From Herbidospora yilanensis (lineage in GTDB: Bacteria; Actinomycetota; Actinomycetes; Streptosporangiales; Streptosporangiaceae), in NCBI RefSeq assembly GCF_001570565.1, contig NZ_BBXE01000021.1:62001-126000 (forward strand): 64,000 nt of DNA. Direction: 5' to 3'. The notes under the pieces were generated by a model. That model saw nothing but the letters and a program-made list of their open reading frames with translations, was not told the origin of the DNA and made no database searches. The translations under genes were made by a program, and so were the position numbers. Below are positions 17,655-26,906 of the stretch, in pieces (positions within the stretch are counted from its first letter, which is position 1; each line of letters begins with the position of its first letter).

Positions 17655-18584
17655 GCCCGGTTCCATCGGGAAGTGGCAGGCCCACTTGTGGCCGTCTCCC
17701 AGCAGCAGCGGCTCCTCCACGGTGCATCTCTCCTGGGCCTTCGGGCAGCGGGGATGGAAGCGGCAGGCCGGCGGCGGGGAGATCGGCGAAGGCACGTCGC
17801 CGCGCAGGACCACCCGGTCCCTCGGCCGGTCGGGGTCGGCGACCGAGGCGGCCGACAGCAGGGCCGCCGTGTAGGGGTGCCGGGGGCGCTCGTAGAGCTC
17901 CTCGCCGGGGGCGATCTCAACGATCTTGCCGAGGTACATGACGGCCACGCGGTCGCTCACGTACCGGACGACGGACAGGTCGTGGGCGATGAAGACGTAG
18001 GTCAGGCCGAGTTCGGTCTGCAGGTCCTTGAGCAGGTTCACGACCTGGGCCTGGATGGAGACGTCCAGGGCCGAGACGGGCTCGTCGCAGACGACCAGGC
18101 GCGGGTTGAGGGCCAGCGCCCGCGCGATGCCCACGCGCTGCCGCTGGCCGCCGGAGAACTCGGCCGGGAAACGGTTGTAGTGCTCGGGGTTGAGGCCCAC
18201 GAGCGCCATCAGCTCCCTGACCCGTTCGCGCCTGGACGCGGGGGTGCCCTCGCGGTGGATGACCAGCGGGTCGGCGATGATCGACCCGATCCGGCGGCGG
18301 GGGTTCAGCGAGCCGTAGGGGTCCTGGAAGACCATCTGCACGTCACGCCGCATGTCGCCGTCGAAGGTGATGGTGCCGGAGGTCACCTCGTACAGGCCGG
18401 TGATGCAGCGCGCCAGCGTCGACTTGCCGCAGCCCGACTCCCCCACCACGCCGAGCGTCTCGCCGGCCTCCACCGACAGGCTCACGCCGTCGACTGCGTG
18501 CACCCGGCCGACCTCGCGCCGGAAGAAGATCCCCGACTTGATCGGAAAGTACTTCCGCACGTCGGAGACGTCGAGGAGGCTCAT
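17622..18584 (-). CDS. ABC ATPase, DppF/OppF type, system 2
   Basis: Cytoplasmic ATPase of 320 residues. It opens [20 protein letters not shown], with the KYFPI motif typical of OppF/DppF. Walker A is GESGCGKST (about 50-58), the Q-loop [14 protein letters not shown] (about 90-105), the signature [15 protein letters not shown] and Walker [13 protein letters not shown]. The C-terminus has [14 protein letters not shown], the Cys motif that in some oligopeptide ATPases binds an iron-sulfur cluster. The ATG overlaps the DppD stop (ATGA). Its 3' end has been partly duplicated into the downstream gap. Confidence 0.94.
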   Translation of the reverse strand: MSLLDVSDVRKYFPIKSGIFFRREVGRVHAVDGVSLSVEAGETLGVVGESGCGKSTLARCITGLYEVTSGTITFDGDMRRDVQMVFQDPYGSLNPRRRIGSIIADPLVIHREGTPASRRERVRELMALVGLNPEHYNRFPAEFSGGQRQRVGIARALALNPRLVVCDEPVSALDVSIQAQVVNLLKDLQTELGLTYVFIAHDLSVVRYVSDRVAVMYLGKIVEIAPGEELYERPRHPYTAALLSAASVADPDRPRDRVVLRGDVPSPISPPPACRFHPRCPKAQERCTVEEPLLLGDGHKWACHFPMEPGERLQNREPGR

Positions 18585-19510
18585 CGGCCCTCCTCAAGCC
18601 AGCAGGCGTCGGGGTGGTCTTCGGGGCCGAGCATCGGCGGCTCCTCGATCGGGCAGCGTGGGATGCGGACCGGGCAGCGGGGGTGGAAGGGGCAGCCGGT
18701 CGGCGGGCTGAGCAGGCTCGGGGGGCGGCCCTCGATGGGCTTCAGGCGTTCCTTGCCCTGGGGCAGCGAGTTGAGCAGGCCTCTGGTGTACGGGTGGCGC
18801 GGGTCGCGGAACAACGCCCGGCGGCCGGCCTTCTCGACGAGCTTGCCGGCGTACATGACCATGACCTCGTCGGCCATGTCGGCGATGACGCCCAGGTCGT
18901 GGGTGATGACGATCAGCGCGCAGCCCAGCCGCCCGAGGAGTTCGAGGATCTGCGCGCGGACCGTCGCGTCCAGGGCCGTGGTCGGCTCGTCGGCGATGAT
19001 CAGCTCGGGGTCGAGGGCCATCGCCATGGCGATCATCACCCGCTGGCGCATGCCGCCGGAGAACTGGTGCGGGTAGTCGCGGGCCCGCGCGCCGGGGATG
19101 CCGACCTGTTCGAGCCGCTCCCGGGCCACCGACCAGGCCCGCTCCTTGCTGACGCGGCGGTGGACCAGGACCGCCTCGGCGATCTGCCGGCCGACCGGGT
19201 ACATCGGGTGCAGGCTCGACAGCGGGTCCTGGAAGACCATCCCGATCCGGGCGCCGCGGATGCGCCGCAGCCGCTCGGCCGGCATGCCGATCAACTGCTC
19301 GCCGTCGAACAGGGCCGAGCCCTCGACGCGCGCCCCGGGGACCAGCCCCAGGAGGGCCTGGACGCTGACGCTCTTGCCCGAGCCCGACTCGCCGACGACC
19401 CCGAGCGTCTGCCCGGCCTGGACCTCGAACGACACGCCGCGCACCGCCCGCAGGTCGCCGTCGGGGGTGGTGAACGTCACGCGCAGGTCCGAGACCTCCA
19501 GAAGGCTCAT
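18581..19510 (-). CDS. ABC ATPase, DppD/OppD type, system 2
   Basis: Cytoplasmic ATPase of 309 residues, partner of the DppF-type protein. Walker A is GESGSGKSV (about 38-46), Q-loop [16 protein letters not shown], signature [16 protein letters not shown] and Walker [16 protein letters not shown]. The tail has [14 protein letters not shown], a Cys-rich motif of the family. The ATG overlaps the stop of the binding-protein gene (ATGA), which fixes the start well inside a longer open frame. Together with the neighbours it forms the motor of system 2. Confidence 0.94.
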   Translation of the reverse strand: MSLLEVSDLRVTFTTPDGDLRAVRGVSFEVQAGQTLGVVGESGSGKSVSVQALLGLVPGARVEGSALFDGEQLIGMPAERLRRIRGARIGMVFQDPLSSLHPMYPVGRQIAEAVLVHRRVSKERAWSVARERLEQVGIPGARARDYPHQFSGGMRQRVMIAMAMALDPELIIADEPTTALDATVRAQILELLGRLGCALIVITHDLGVIADMADEVMVMYAGKLVEKAGRRALFRDPRHPYTRGLLNSLPQGKERLKPIEGRPPSLLSPPTGCPFHPRCPVRIPRCPIEEPPMLGPEDHPDACWLEEGR

Positions 19511-21252
19511 GAGGCCAGCCAGAGCTGGGTGTAGTCGAACTGCTGGGTGAGGGGCGTGTAGAGGGCGTTGCGCACCCGCGCCGAATGGAAGATCGGCACG
19601 TTCTGCGAGGTCAGCGGCACGATCGGCGCGTCGGCCATGATGCGGGCGTTGGTCTGCCGCCACAGGCCCTCGGCCTCGCCGACGCCGGGGGCGGTCAGCG
19701 CCCGCGAGATGAGGTCGTTGACGGCGGGATCGTTGTAGGCGCCGTAGTTGGTCGAGCCCTCGGTGTAGTTCCGGCCGTCGAACAGGGGCACCACGATCGA
19801 GCGGGCGTTGTTGCCGTACCAGTCGGGGATCCAGCCGGGCGCGCCGATGTCCCATTTGCCCTCGCGGCTCTTCTGGACGCTCGACAGGTAGCGGCCGTAG
19901 AAGTCGTCGGGGGCCGTCGGGATGAGCTGGGTGGTGATGCCGCACTTGGTCAGGTCGCCGGCGATCGACTGGGCGACCTTCGGGTGGTTGCCGTTGGTGC
20001 GGTAGGGGAACTGCAGGTTCAGGTCGGCGACCCCGGCCTCGGCCAGCAGCGCCTTGCACTTGTTCACGTCGCCGCGGCCACCTGGGGTGGCGTAGGGGCG
20101 GACCGCGCTGTCGTACCCGATGGAACCCGGCGGGATCGCCCCGTCGAGCACGGTGTTGATCTTCTGGCCGCCGTAGATCTGGGCGATGGCCGCCTTGTTG
20201 ACGACGTAGTTGATCGCCTGCCGGACCTTCACGTTGGCCAGGGCGCGGTTGTTGTTGGGGCTCTGCATGTTGAACGCCAGGAACGGGTTCAGGGTCGAGC
20301 CCTCGTAGACCTTGTAGTCCGGGTTGCCGGTCAGGCGCGGGATGGCCGAGGTGGGCACCGGCTGGTCCCACGACAGGTCGGCGACGCCCGCCTCCAACTG
20401 CTGCTGGACGACGTCGGGGCTGTCCTGGCCCAGGGTGACGAGGATGCGGTCGACCCAGCGGTGCCGGACCGGATCACTCGACTGCTTCCACACGGGATTG
20501 TGCTCCAGCATGATCTGCCGGCCCGCGAAATAGGTCGTGATCTGGTAGGGGCCGGCGGAAATGGTGTTCTGCCGGAAGTCCGGCCCGTCGGGCACGTATT
20601 TCTCGTATTCGACCGGCGCGGCCGAGGCGAAACCGAGCGCCATGATGTTGAGGAAGTCGCTGGCGGGCGCGGTGAGCTGGATCTTCAGCGTGGTCGGGTT
20701 CACCGCCTGCACGCCCTTGATGCGGGTGGAATTCATGAACTTCGCCATTCCCGCGGCCGTCTTCGGCTGCTTCTGGAAGGCGGTGAAGAATTCCTGGAAA
20801 CCCTCGATGGTCTGCGTGTAATAGGAGATGCCGCCCGACGGCTGCACGGGGTTGGCCAGCCGCTTCAGCCCCCGCTCGAAGTCTGCGGCCACGATCGGGC
20901 GCGGCGGGCTGGTGTTCCACATGACGTCGGGCCGGAGCGTGAAGGTGTACGTCTTCCCGTCGTCGCTCACCTTCGGCAGCGCGGCGGCGACGTCGGCTAC
21001 CACCGTCCCGGCGACCGAGATGTCGCTCCCGGCCGGATAGGTGACCAGTTGCCGGGTCCAGGTGCGGCCGAGGTTGTAGGCGACGACCGTGTAGGACGAC
21101 GACGGGTCGAGGTGGTCGACGTCGCCGGAGCCGACGACCCTGAGCATGCCGCCCCTCTGCGGCCCGCTCCCCGTCGCGGTGGTCTGACCGCCCCCACAGG
21201 CCGCGAGAACCATGGCGAGGGCCGGGACCAGCAGACCGGCACGTTTCCTCAT
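19507..21252 (-). CDS. Peptide-type ABC transporter substrate-binding lipoprotein (SBP family 5), system 2
   Basis: First gene of system 2, 581 residues. The signal MRKRAGLLVPALAMVLAACGGG ends in the lipobox LAAC (Cys 19), so the protein is lipid-anchored outside the membrane. The family 5 core is recognisable in YTFTLRPDVMWNTSPPRPIVAADFERG (read in pieces, about 85-115). A run RNTISAGPYQI near 210-222 marks the hinge region of the fold. The ATPase gene overlaps its stop as ATGA. It is not closely similar to the system 1 binding protein, so the two importers probably take different substrates. Confidence 0.92.
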   Translation of the reverse strand: MRKRAGLLVPALAMVLAACGGGQTTATGSGPQRGGMLRVVGSGDVDHLDPSSSYTVVAYNLGRTWTRQLVTYPAGSDISVAGTVVADVAAALPKVSDDGKTYTFTLRPDVMWNTSPPRPIVAADFERGLKRLANPVQPSGGISYYTQTIEGFQEFFTAFQKQPKTAAGMAKFMNSTRIKGVQAVNPTTLKIQLTAPASDFLNIMALGFASAAPVEYEKYVPDGPDFRQNTISAGPYQITTYFAGRQIMLEHNPVWKQSSDPVRHRWVDRILVTLGQDSPDVVQQQLEAGVADLSWDQPVPTSAIPRLTGNPDYKVYEGSTLNPFLAFNMQSPNNNRALANVKVRQAINYVVNKAAIAQIYGGQKINTVLDGAIPPGSIGYDSAVRPYATPGGRGDVNKCKALLAEAGVADLNLQFPYRTNGNHPKVAQSIAGDLTKCGITTQLIPTAPDDFYGRYLSSVQKSREGKWDIGAPGWIPDWYGNNARSIVVPLFDGRNYTEGSTNYGAYNDPAVNDLISRALTAPGVGEAEGLWRQTNARIMADAPIVPLTSQNVPIFHSARVRNALYTPLTQQFDYTQLWLAS

Positions 21253-21311
21253 GGGACCCCATCATGTGATCACGCCACCGATGGGGCCGCAAAACCCGTG
21301 CCAGGTGTCGG

Positions 21312-23660
21312 TCAGGACAACTCGTCGACCGCCGACCGCACGTCGTCGCCGGTGATGGTGGTCAGCTCGGCCGAGGTCGCGCTGCCCTGCGCGGCCAGCC
21401 GGACGTCGCGCCGCATGGCCGCCCGCTCGTAGAGGGACCGGGCGAACCGCCCGTTGCCGAGGCCGTCGATGAGGCGCTCCTGGCAGACGTAGCCGAACAC
21501 GTCGTTGAGGTCGCGCGTGGCGGCGGCGTCGAACCGGTCTCCGGCGTCGGCGGCGGTCATCTCGGCGATCGCCGAGAGCTCCTCCGGCGAGTAGCTCGGG
21601 AACACGACCCGGCTGTTGAACCGGCTGCCCAGCCCGGGGTTGGTGGCCAGCAGCGCGTCCATCTCGCGCTCATAACCCGCCAGGATGATGACGAGCCGGT
21701 CGCGGTCGTCCTCGGCCCTCTTCAGAAGGGTCTGTACGGCTTCCGCCCCGAACGCGTCACCACCCGAGTAGCCCGAGTTGATCAGCCCGTAGGCCTCGTC
21801 GATGAACAACACCCCGCCGAGGGCCCGGTCGACCAGCTCGTTCGTCTTGATCGCGGTCGCGCCCAGGTGTTGCCCCACGAGATCGGGCCGGGACGCCTCG
21901 ACCACGTCGGGCCGGGCCAGCAGGCCGAGCGCCGAGAAGATGCGGCCGAGGATGCGGGCCACGCTCGTCTTACCGGTGCCGGGAGGCCCGACGAACACGA
22001 AGTGGCGTGTCTGCGACTGCACCGGGAGCCCCTGCTCCTCGCGCATCCGGGCCACCCGTAGCTGCGCGGTGATGGCTCTGACCTGCCGCTTCACCGGTTC
22101 GAGCCCGGCCATGCGGTCGAGGTCGGCCAGAGCGTCCTCCAGCGTGGGGGTCGCCTGGTAGCCGCGGAACCGCGCGGTGATCTCGCCGAACGCCTTGGAG
22201 ACGTCGGAGGCCGTCGTCGTCACCAGGTCTTCGCCCCGGGGCGCTCCCCCGACGCTGATCACCCGCACGTCGCGGGCCTGCGCCGCGGCCTCCACGACGC
22301 TGCGCGCGAACCGCGCGTTGCCCAGTTCGTCGACCAGGCCGCGCCGGTGGACGTCGTCGAACAGCCCCAGCAGCACCGGCCGCGCGGCCGGGTCGAGCCG
22401 GTCGCCGCGTTTGACCTGGAGCGCCTCGGTGATCTCCAGCAGCTCGGCCGGCTGGTAGCTGGGGAACCGGACGCGGGTGGAGAACCGGCTCGACAGGCCC
22501 GGGTTGGAGGCCAGGAACGCGGTCGTCTCCTTCTCGTATCCGGCCAGGATGATGATGAGCCGCTCGCGGTCGTCTTCGGCCCGTTTCAGCAGCGTCTGCA
22601 CGGCCTCGTGGCCGAACCGGTCGGTCTGCCCGTCGCCGGAGTTGATGAGCGCGTAGGCCTCGTCGATGAACAACACGCCGCCGAGGGCGCGGTCGATGAG
22701 CTCGTTGGTCTTGATGGCGGTCGCGCCCAGGAACTCGCCGACCAGGTCGGCCCGCTGCGCCTCGACGACGTAGGGGGTCTCCAGCAGGCCGAAGGCGTAG
22801 AAGATCGAGGCGAGGCTGCGGGCGACGCTGGTCTTGCCGGTGCCGGGCGGGCCGACGAAGACGAAGTGGCGCATCGGCGCGTCGGAGGTCAGCCCGGCCT
22901 CGCGGCGGAGCCGGGCCGCCTCGATGGAGGCCGCTATCGAACGGACCTGCTCCTTGACGGGTTCGAGGCCGATCATGCCTTCGAGCTGTGCGAGGGCCTG
23001 CTCGACCGTTATCTGCGGAGGGCGGGCCTGGTTGTCGCCGTGGGCATGAGGGTGGGGCGGCGTGCCGCCCGCGCGCACCCGCTGCTGGGCGGGCACCTCG
23101 GGCGGGGCCTGGCGGGCCTTGGCCTGGCGGGCCAGCACGAACCGCCAGACGAGTACGACGGCGGCGGCGCCGTAGGCGCCGTAGAGCGCGGCCGGGTCGC
23201 TGACCAGGCGTAGCAGCATGCCGGTGATCGCGGCCGCGCCCAGCGCGAGGGCGGTCGTCAGCCACGGCGGCACCCAGCGGATCAGGTGGGCGATCCCGGC
23301 GACCACGAGGCCGAGCAGCCACAGGGGGAACAGCAGGAAGGTGCCGATCGCCTGGCTGTTGGCCACGACCATGATGAACGGGCAGATCACCGACCAGGCC
23401 GCGACCACCAGGAGCGTCGCCGCGCCGCGCGGGAAATGCAGGGCCAGGACCGTGAACGCCAGGATCGTCAACGTGGCGAAAAAGGTATAGAGCATATCCC
23501 AGCCGAGTCCGGCGGCCAGTGCCACCGAAGCGACCAGTAACCCGATGAAAACGGCTCTTCGGGCGACCGGAGGAAGAGCGAAATAGCGCTGTCGCGCCTG
23601 CTCGAAAGCGTTTCTCGCAGCCACTCGCCCCGTGGGGCGGGCTCGGCCGTCCTCCCGCAT
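21312..23660 (-). CDS. Membrane-anchored protein with two CbbX/SpoVK-type AAA+ ATPase domains
   Basis: Protein of 782 residues. The ATG is preceded by GGAGG four bases upstream. Residues about 35-175 contain five or six membrane helices in closely packed pairs. A Pro/His-rich linker (about 178-215) follows, then two AAA+ domains (about 220-490 and 500-780). Each has Walker A GPPGTGKTSVAR (about 270 and 545), Walker B GGVLFIDEAY and the sensor/arginine region SRF.(T/S)RV.FPSY. Domains of this type remodel proteins (CbbX activates Rubisco; EccA works in type VII secretion; SpoVK acts in sporulation). Here neither Rubisco nor ESX genes are nearby. A -10-like TATAAC is on its strand at 23684-23689. 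It follows the TPR/membrane gene by 56 bases. Confidence 0.88.
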   Translation of the reverse strand: MREDGRARPTGRVAARNAFEQARQRYFALPPVARRAVFIGLLVASVALAAGLGWDMLYTFFATLTILAFTVLALHFPRGAATLLVVAAWSVICPFIMVVANSQAIGTFLLFPLWLLGLVVAGIAHLIRWVPPWLTTALALGAAAITGMLLRLVSDPAALYGAYGAAAVVLVWRFVLARQAKARQAPPEVPAQQRVRAGGTPPHPHAHGDNQARPPQITVEQALAQLEGMIGLEPVKEQVRSIAASIEAARLRREAGLTSDAPMRHFVFVGPPGTGKTSVARSLASIFYAFGLLETPYVVEAQRADLVGEFLGATAIKTNELIDRALGGVLFIDEAYALINSGDGQTDRFGHEAVQTLLKRAEDDRERLIIILAGYEKETTAFLASNPGLSSRFSTRVRFPSYQPAELLEITEALQVKRGDRLDPAARPVLLGLFDDVHRRGLVDELGNARFARSVVEAAAQARDVRVISVGGAPRGEDLVTTTASDVSKAFGEITARFRGYQATPTLEDALADLDRMAGLEPVKRQVRAITAQLRVARMREEQGLPVQSQTRHFVFVGPPGTGKTSVARILGRIFSALGLLARPDVVEASRPDLVGQHLGATAIKTNELVDRALGGVLFIDEAYGLINSGYSGGDAFGAEAVQTLLKRAEDDRDRLVIILAGYEREMDALLATNPGLGSRFNSRVVFPSYSPEELSAIAEMTAADAGDRFDAAATRDLNDVFGYVCQERLIDGLGNGRFARSLYERAAMRRDVRLAAQGSATSAELTTITGDDVRSAVDELS

Positions 23661-23716
23661 CCTGCCTCCCCGGTCCGCCCCCGGTTATACCGCACGGGAA
23701 AGACGAATGGGTGGAC

Positions 23717-25714
23717 CTAGCGCGTGCGAGCCTGGTGGCGGCCGGGATATTCCCGGACCAGAACCTCACGTGGGGTGATCCGCAGAACGTCGTTGTCGGC
23801 GATCGCCACTCCGCGCACCTCGGCCCAGAAACGGGGGTCGCCGACGAACACCGCCACACGTGGGTCGCGCTCGACGGCCTCCCACGCCTCGTCTCCGGCG
23901 ATGACCCGCATCTCGCCCGACGGGCTGACCGACGTCACGGCGCTGACCGCGACGGAACGGGGGCCGCCCGGACCGGCGTAGGAGAGGACGACGCTGCGGG
24001 AATAGGTGGCGGCGTGGCGCACCTCTTCGGTGAGGCCCGACGAGGGGCCGAGGTCGGCGGGCGGGTGGTCGCGCGGCACGAGCGAGGCGCGGGTCGGCCC
24101 CGGGGCCCCGCGCCACCAGGCCGTCGCGGCCCTGATCGCGAACGCGGCGGCGGCCAGGCCGAGCGCGGCCCAGCCGCCCTGCCAGGCCCGCGTCCAGCCG
24201 GGGACGGCCCCGGCGGCGACCAGGCAGCCGCCCGCGGCGGCGAGCAGCACGAAGGCGGCGGCCAGCCAGCGGTCACGGCGCAGCACCGGCCCCAGCACCG
24301 GCCCCAGCACCGGCCTCGACACCGCCACCGGCCTTACCACCGACCTCGCGCCGTCACCCGGCCCCGCCACCGGCCCCGCACCGTCACCCCGCCCTACCAC
24401 CGGCCCCGCACCGTCACCCCGCCCTACCACCGGCCCCGCACCGTCACCCCGCCCCGCCACCGGCCCTGCCACCGGTCCCGCGCCGCGGTCCGGCCGGGAC
24501 CATCGGCCGGCGAGGGCGAACCACAACGGCACAGCGAGTGCGGCGAGCGCCATGCGGGGCCATGGCAGCGCCGCGAGGGTGAGGATCGTCCACCAGGCCC
24601 GTCCGGCGATCACCCACAGCGTGACGTCGGTGTCGCGGCAGGCGACCGCGTCGCCGGGCACCTGGGCGAACTCGGCGAGGGCCCGCACCGGGCGGCCCCG
24701 CCACGCCTCCACCAGCAGCCGCAGCACGAGAACGGCGGGGGCGTTGAACAACACGAACCCGAGCGCGCCGGCCCACTCTCCCCCGGCGGCCGGGGCGAGG
24801 AACGAGCCGGTCAGGGTGATCTCCAGCGCGGGCATCCCGGCCACGCCGATCACGTAGGCGGCCACCGTCATCACCGCGACGGTCACCGAGACGCTCAGCC
24901 ACAGGTCGCGCCCGAGCATGGCCGGGACCAGCGGCCACACCGTGATCCGGGCGGCCTGCCGCCAGGTGATCACCGGAACCGCCGCCAAAACGGCGTATCC
25001 GGCGATTCTGGCCTCCTGATAGAGGTCGAAGCCGAGCCCCGCGACCGAGACGGCCGTCAGGGCGAGGGCCAGGAGCAGCCGGATCCGGCGCGACCAGGTC
25101 TCCAGGGCGCGGCGGGCCCGGCCGGTGTCGCGCGGGTCGGCCTCCCAGGCGGGGTCGTGGTGGTCGCGGTGCCGGTCCCAGCGCAGCAGGGTGAGGCCCA
25201 GGTTGACGCGGGCCCCCGGCTGGCCGGGGTCGCGGCGCAGCGCCGCGCGGTAGCTCGCGGCCGCGGCGTCGTGCTCTCCCCTGATCAGGGCCAGGTCGCC
25301 GGACAGAGCGTGGGGGCCGGGCTCGTCGGGGGCGTAGCGGACCGCGCGGCGGGCCTCCTCCCACGCCTCGCGCCAGCGGGCCGGGAACCGTCGGAGCGCC
25401 CCGGCCAGCCGGAGTCGCGCGGCCCAGGAGCCCGGCGCGAGCCGGACGGCCTCCTGGGCCGACGCGACCGCCTCGGAGTCGCGGCCGAGACGTTCCAGAG
25501 CGAGGCTCGCCAGGCGATGCCCCCACTCGCCGTGCGGATCACGATCCACCGCCTGACGAGCGGCCTCCAGCGCCTCCTCGGGCCGGTCACGGCGTAGTAG
25601 TGCCGCCGCGACCCCACACCAGGCCCGTGGATCGGCGCGGTCGCTCGGGGGCGGCACCTCGGGCCCGGGTTCCCGCCGGGCACGGGAAGGGTGATCCTCG
25701 GCGTCGCTCCCCAC
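23717..25714 (-). CDS. TPR, multi-pass membrane protein with a C-terminal flavin-barrel-like domain
   Basis: Protein of 665 residues from a GTG. Residues 25-180 form about four TPR-like repeats (AWCGVAAALLRRDRPEEALEAARQAVDRDP and successors). Six or so membrane helices occupy about 205-385. A Gly/Asp/Pro linker (about 400-460) contains decapeptide repeats GDGAGPVVGR. Two more helices (about 475-530) follow. The last 100 residues look like a split-barrel PNPOx/flavin domain (ERDPRVAVFVGDPRFWAEVRG, then LRITPREVLV). The combination is unfamiliar to me, and the barrel assignment is tentative. The gene lies upstream of the double AAA+ gene on the same strand, so the two could form one membrane complex. 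The start is uncertain because the leader lacks a clear ribosome-binding site. Confidence 0.7.
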   Translation of the reverse strand: MGSDAEDHPSRARREPGPEVPPPSDRADPRAWCGVAAALLRRDRPEEALEAARQAVDRDPHGEWGHRLASLALERLGRDSEAVASAQEAVRLAPGSWAARLRLAGALRRFPARWREAWEEARRAVRYAPDEPGPHALSGDLALIRGEHDAAAASYRAALRRDPGQPGARVNLGLTLLRWDRHRDHHDPAWEADPRDTGRARRALETWSRRIRLLLALALTAVSVAGLGFDLYQEARIAGYAVLAAVPVITWRQAARITVWPLVPAMLGRDLWLSVSVTVAVMTVAAYVIGVAGMPALEITLTGSFLAPAAGGEWAGALGFVLFNAPAVLVLRLLVEAWRGRPVRALAEFAQVPGDAVACRDTDVTLWVIAGRAWWTILTLAALPWPRMALAALAVPLWFALAGRWSRPDRGAGPVAGPVAGRGDGAGPVVGRGDGAGPVVGRGDGAGPVAGPGDGARSVVRPVAVSRPVLGPVLGPVLRRDRWLAAAFVLLAAAGGCLVAAGAVPGWTRAWQGGWAALGLAAAAFAIRAATAWWRGAPGPTRASLVPRDHPPADLGPSSGLTEEVRHAATYSRSVVLSYAGPGGPRSVAVSAVTSVSPSGEMRVIAGDEAWEAVERDPRVAVFVGDPRFWAEVRGVAIADNDVLRITPREVLVREYPGRHQARTR
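24331..24450. repeat. Tandem 30-bp minisatellite inside the TPR/membrane gene
   Basis: Four head-to-tail copies of a 30-base unit begin at 24331, 24361, 24391 and 24421; the last two are identical, the third differs by a few bases and the first is degenerate. In frame they encode the decapeptide GDGAGPVVGR on the minus strand. Shorter related GPVLGPVLGP-coding repeats extend to about 24285. Unit number may vary by slippage without breaking the frame. Confidence 0.9.
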
Positions 25715-25770
25715 CCCCGAATGATCTGGTGCCGGGCAGGGCGTGGCTAGGGTCCGGAATACACCTCTAT

Positions 25771-25782
25771 CTCTCTAGAGAG
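25771..25782. repeat. Perfect 12-bp palindrome CTCTCTAGAGAG at the esterase stop
   Basis: The palindrome overlaps the TAG stop (25775-25777) of the esterase gene, with an outer ACCTCT/AGAGGT pair (25763-25768 and 25778-25783). It may form a small hairpin between the esterase and TPR genes, acting as a weak terminator or processing site. No T-tract follows. Confidence 0.3.
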
Positions 25783-26785
25783 GTCGCCCTGGAGTCAAGC
25801 GCGGCGCCAGCCACTTGACCGCCATGACGTAGCGGTGTTCAAGGTTGGCGTGGGTTCCGTCGAAGAGCTCGAAGAACACGTTCGCGGCGGGCACCCCGGC
25901 CCTCCGTACCTCCTCGTGGAAGGCGATGGCGCCCATGTCGAGGAAGTATTCGTCGTTTCGCCCGGCGTCGATCCAGACGCTGTGCAGGCTCCGGAGCGCC
26001 TCGGCGTGCTTCGGGGCCATGACGACGGGGTCATATTCCAGCCATCTCGACCACACCTCGGGAACCAATCTCCCGAGGTGGTCGAAGGGCATGTCAACCG
26101 AGCCGCCGGGGTTGGCGGAGTAGGACGCGGCGTTGCCGTAGAGGATGACGATGTCGCTGCCGGGGCAGCGTCCGCCGGTGGCGTGGAAGCGGTCGAGGAA
26201 CTTCTCCCACGAGCCGTCGTACTCCTCGCGGAGGATCCGGGCGGCGGGCCCGAACTCCCGGGGGTACAGCACCTCGAACAGGGCGTCGCCCGCGTGGGTG
26301 GCCAGGGCGCCGAACAGGCCGGGGCGCAGCATCGGGGTGATCATGGCGCCGTAGCCGCCGCTCGACTTGCCGGTGATCGCGCGGTGCTCGGGCGCGGCCA
26401 GGGTGCGGTAGTGCCGGTCGACGTACGGCACCACCTCGTCGCAGAGGTAGGAGTGGTAGGCCCCGTGGCCGTGGGAGTCGACGAACTGGCCGCCGCCGAG
26501 GCGGGTCCAGGCGTCGACGTAGACGACGATCGCGGGCGGCGCCTCTCCGTCGGCGAAGACCCGGTCGAGCATCTCGGGCACGGTCCGCCGCCACGGCTGG
26601 CGGTTCCCCCACATGACGACCTGGCCCGAGTATCCCTGGATGACGTAGATCGTCGGGTACGCGGTCACGCCGTCGTCGTAGCCGGGCGGGAGGTACACCC
26701 ACAGGGGGCGTTCGTGGGAGTCGCCGAGAGGGTTGTCGCGCAGGACCTCGCTGACCACGGTGGCTCGATCGACGCGTCCGGACAT
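25775..26785 (-). CDS. Esterase-family alpha/beta hydrolase (esterase D / antigen 85-like fold)
   Basis: Serine hydrolase of about 336 residues. The nucleophile elbow is ITGKSSGGYGAM (about 145-156), preceded by ERPLWVYLPPGYDDG and YPTIYVIQGYSG. The catalytic Asp and His candidates are WIDAGRNDEYF and FDGTHANLEHRY near the C-terminus. There is no signal peptide from this start, which was chosen because GGA lies eight bases upstream and MSGRVDRATVV resembles family N-termini. ATGs at 26806 and 26812 are possible, and the latter has CATAGT just upstream as a possible -10 of a leaderless message. The substrate is unknown. The gene is divergent from the MFS pump. Confidence 0.82.
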   Translation of the reverse strand: MSGRVDRATVVSEVLRDNPLGDSHERPLWVYLPPGYDDGVTAYPTIYVIQGYSGQVVMWGNRQPWRRTVPEMLDRVFADGEAPPAIVVYVDAWTRLGGGQFVDSHGHGAYHSYLCDEVVPYVDRHYRTLAAPEHRAITGKSSGGYGAMITPMLRPGLFGALATHAGDALFEVLYPREFGPAARILREEYDGSWEKFLDRFHATGGRCPGSDIVILYGNAASYSANPGGSVDMPFDHLGRLVPEVWSRWLEYDPVVMAPKHAEALRSLHSVWIDAGRNDEYFLDMGAIAFHEEVRRAGVPAANVFFELFDGTHANLEHRYVMAVKWLAPRLTPGRPL

Positions 26786-26906
26786 TTCTGCATTCCAGGG
26801 CAGCATGCCCATCACACTATGACGGGACTTATCGGGATATTGGGGCGGAGACCGAGTCTTGGCAACCGCCTGAGTGATCTTCGCTCGATCACCTAAGCTG
26901 CGCCTC

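Noticed and set aside
15447-19076. A 1209-codon plus-strand open frame across four importer genes
   Set aside because: It is antisense to two permease and two ATPase genes with full family motifs, and its product is a His/Arg/Asp-rich low-complexity sequence. High GC at third positions produces such shadows.
24331-24450. CRISPR-like array
   Set aside because: The 30-base units are head to tail without spacers and lie in frame within a coding gene, so they are a minisatellite.
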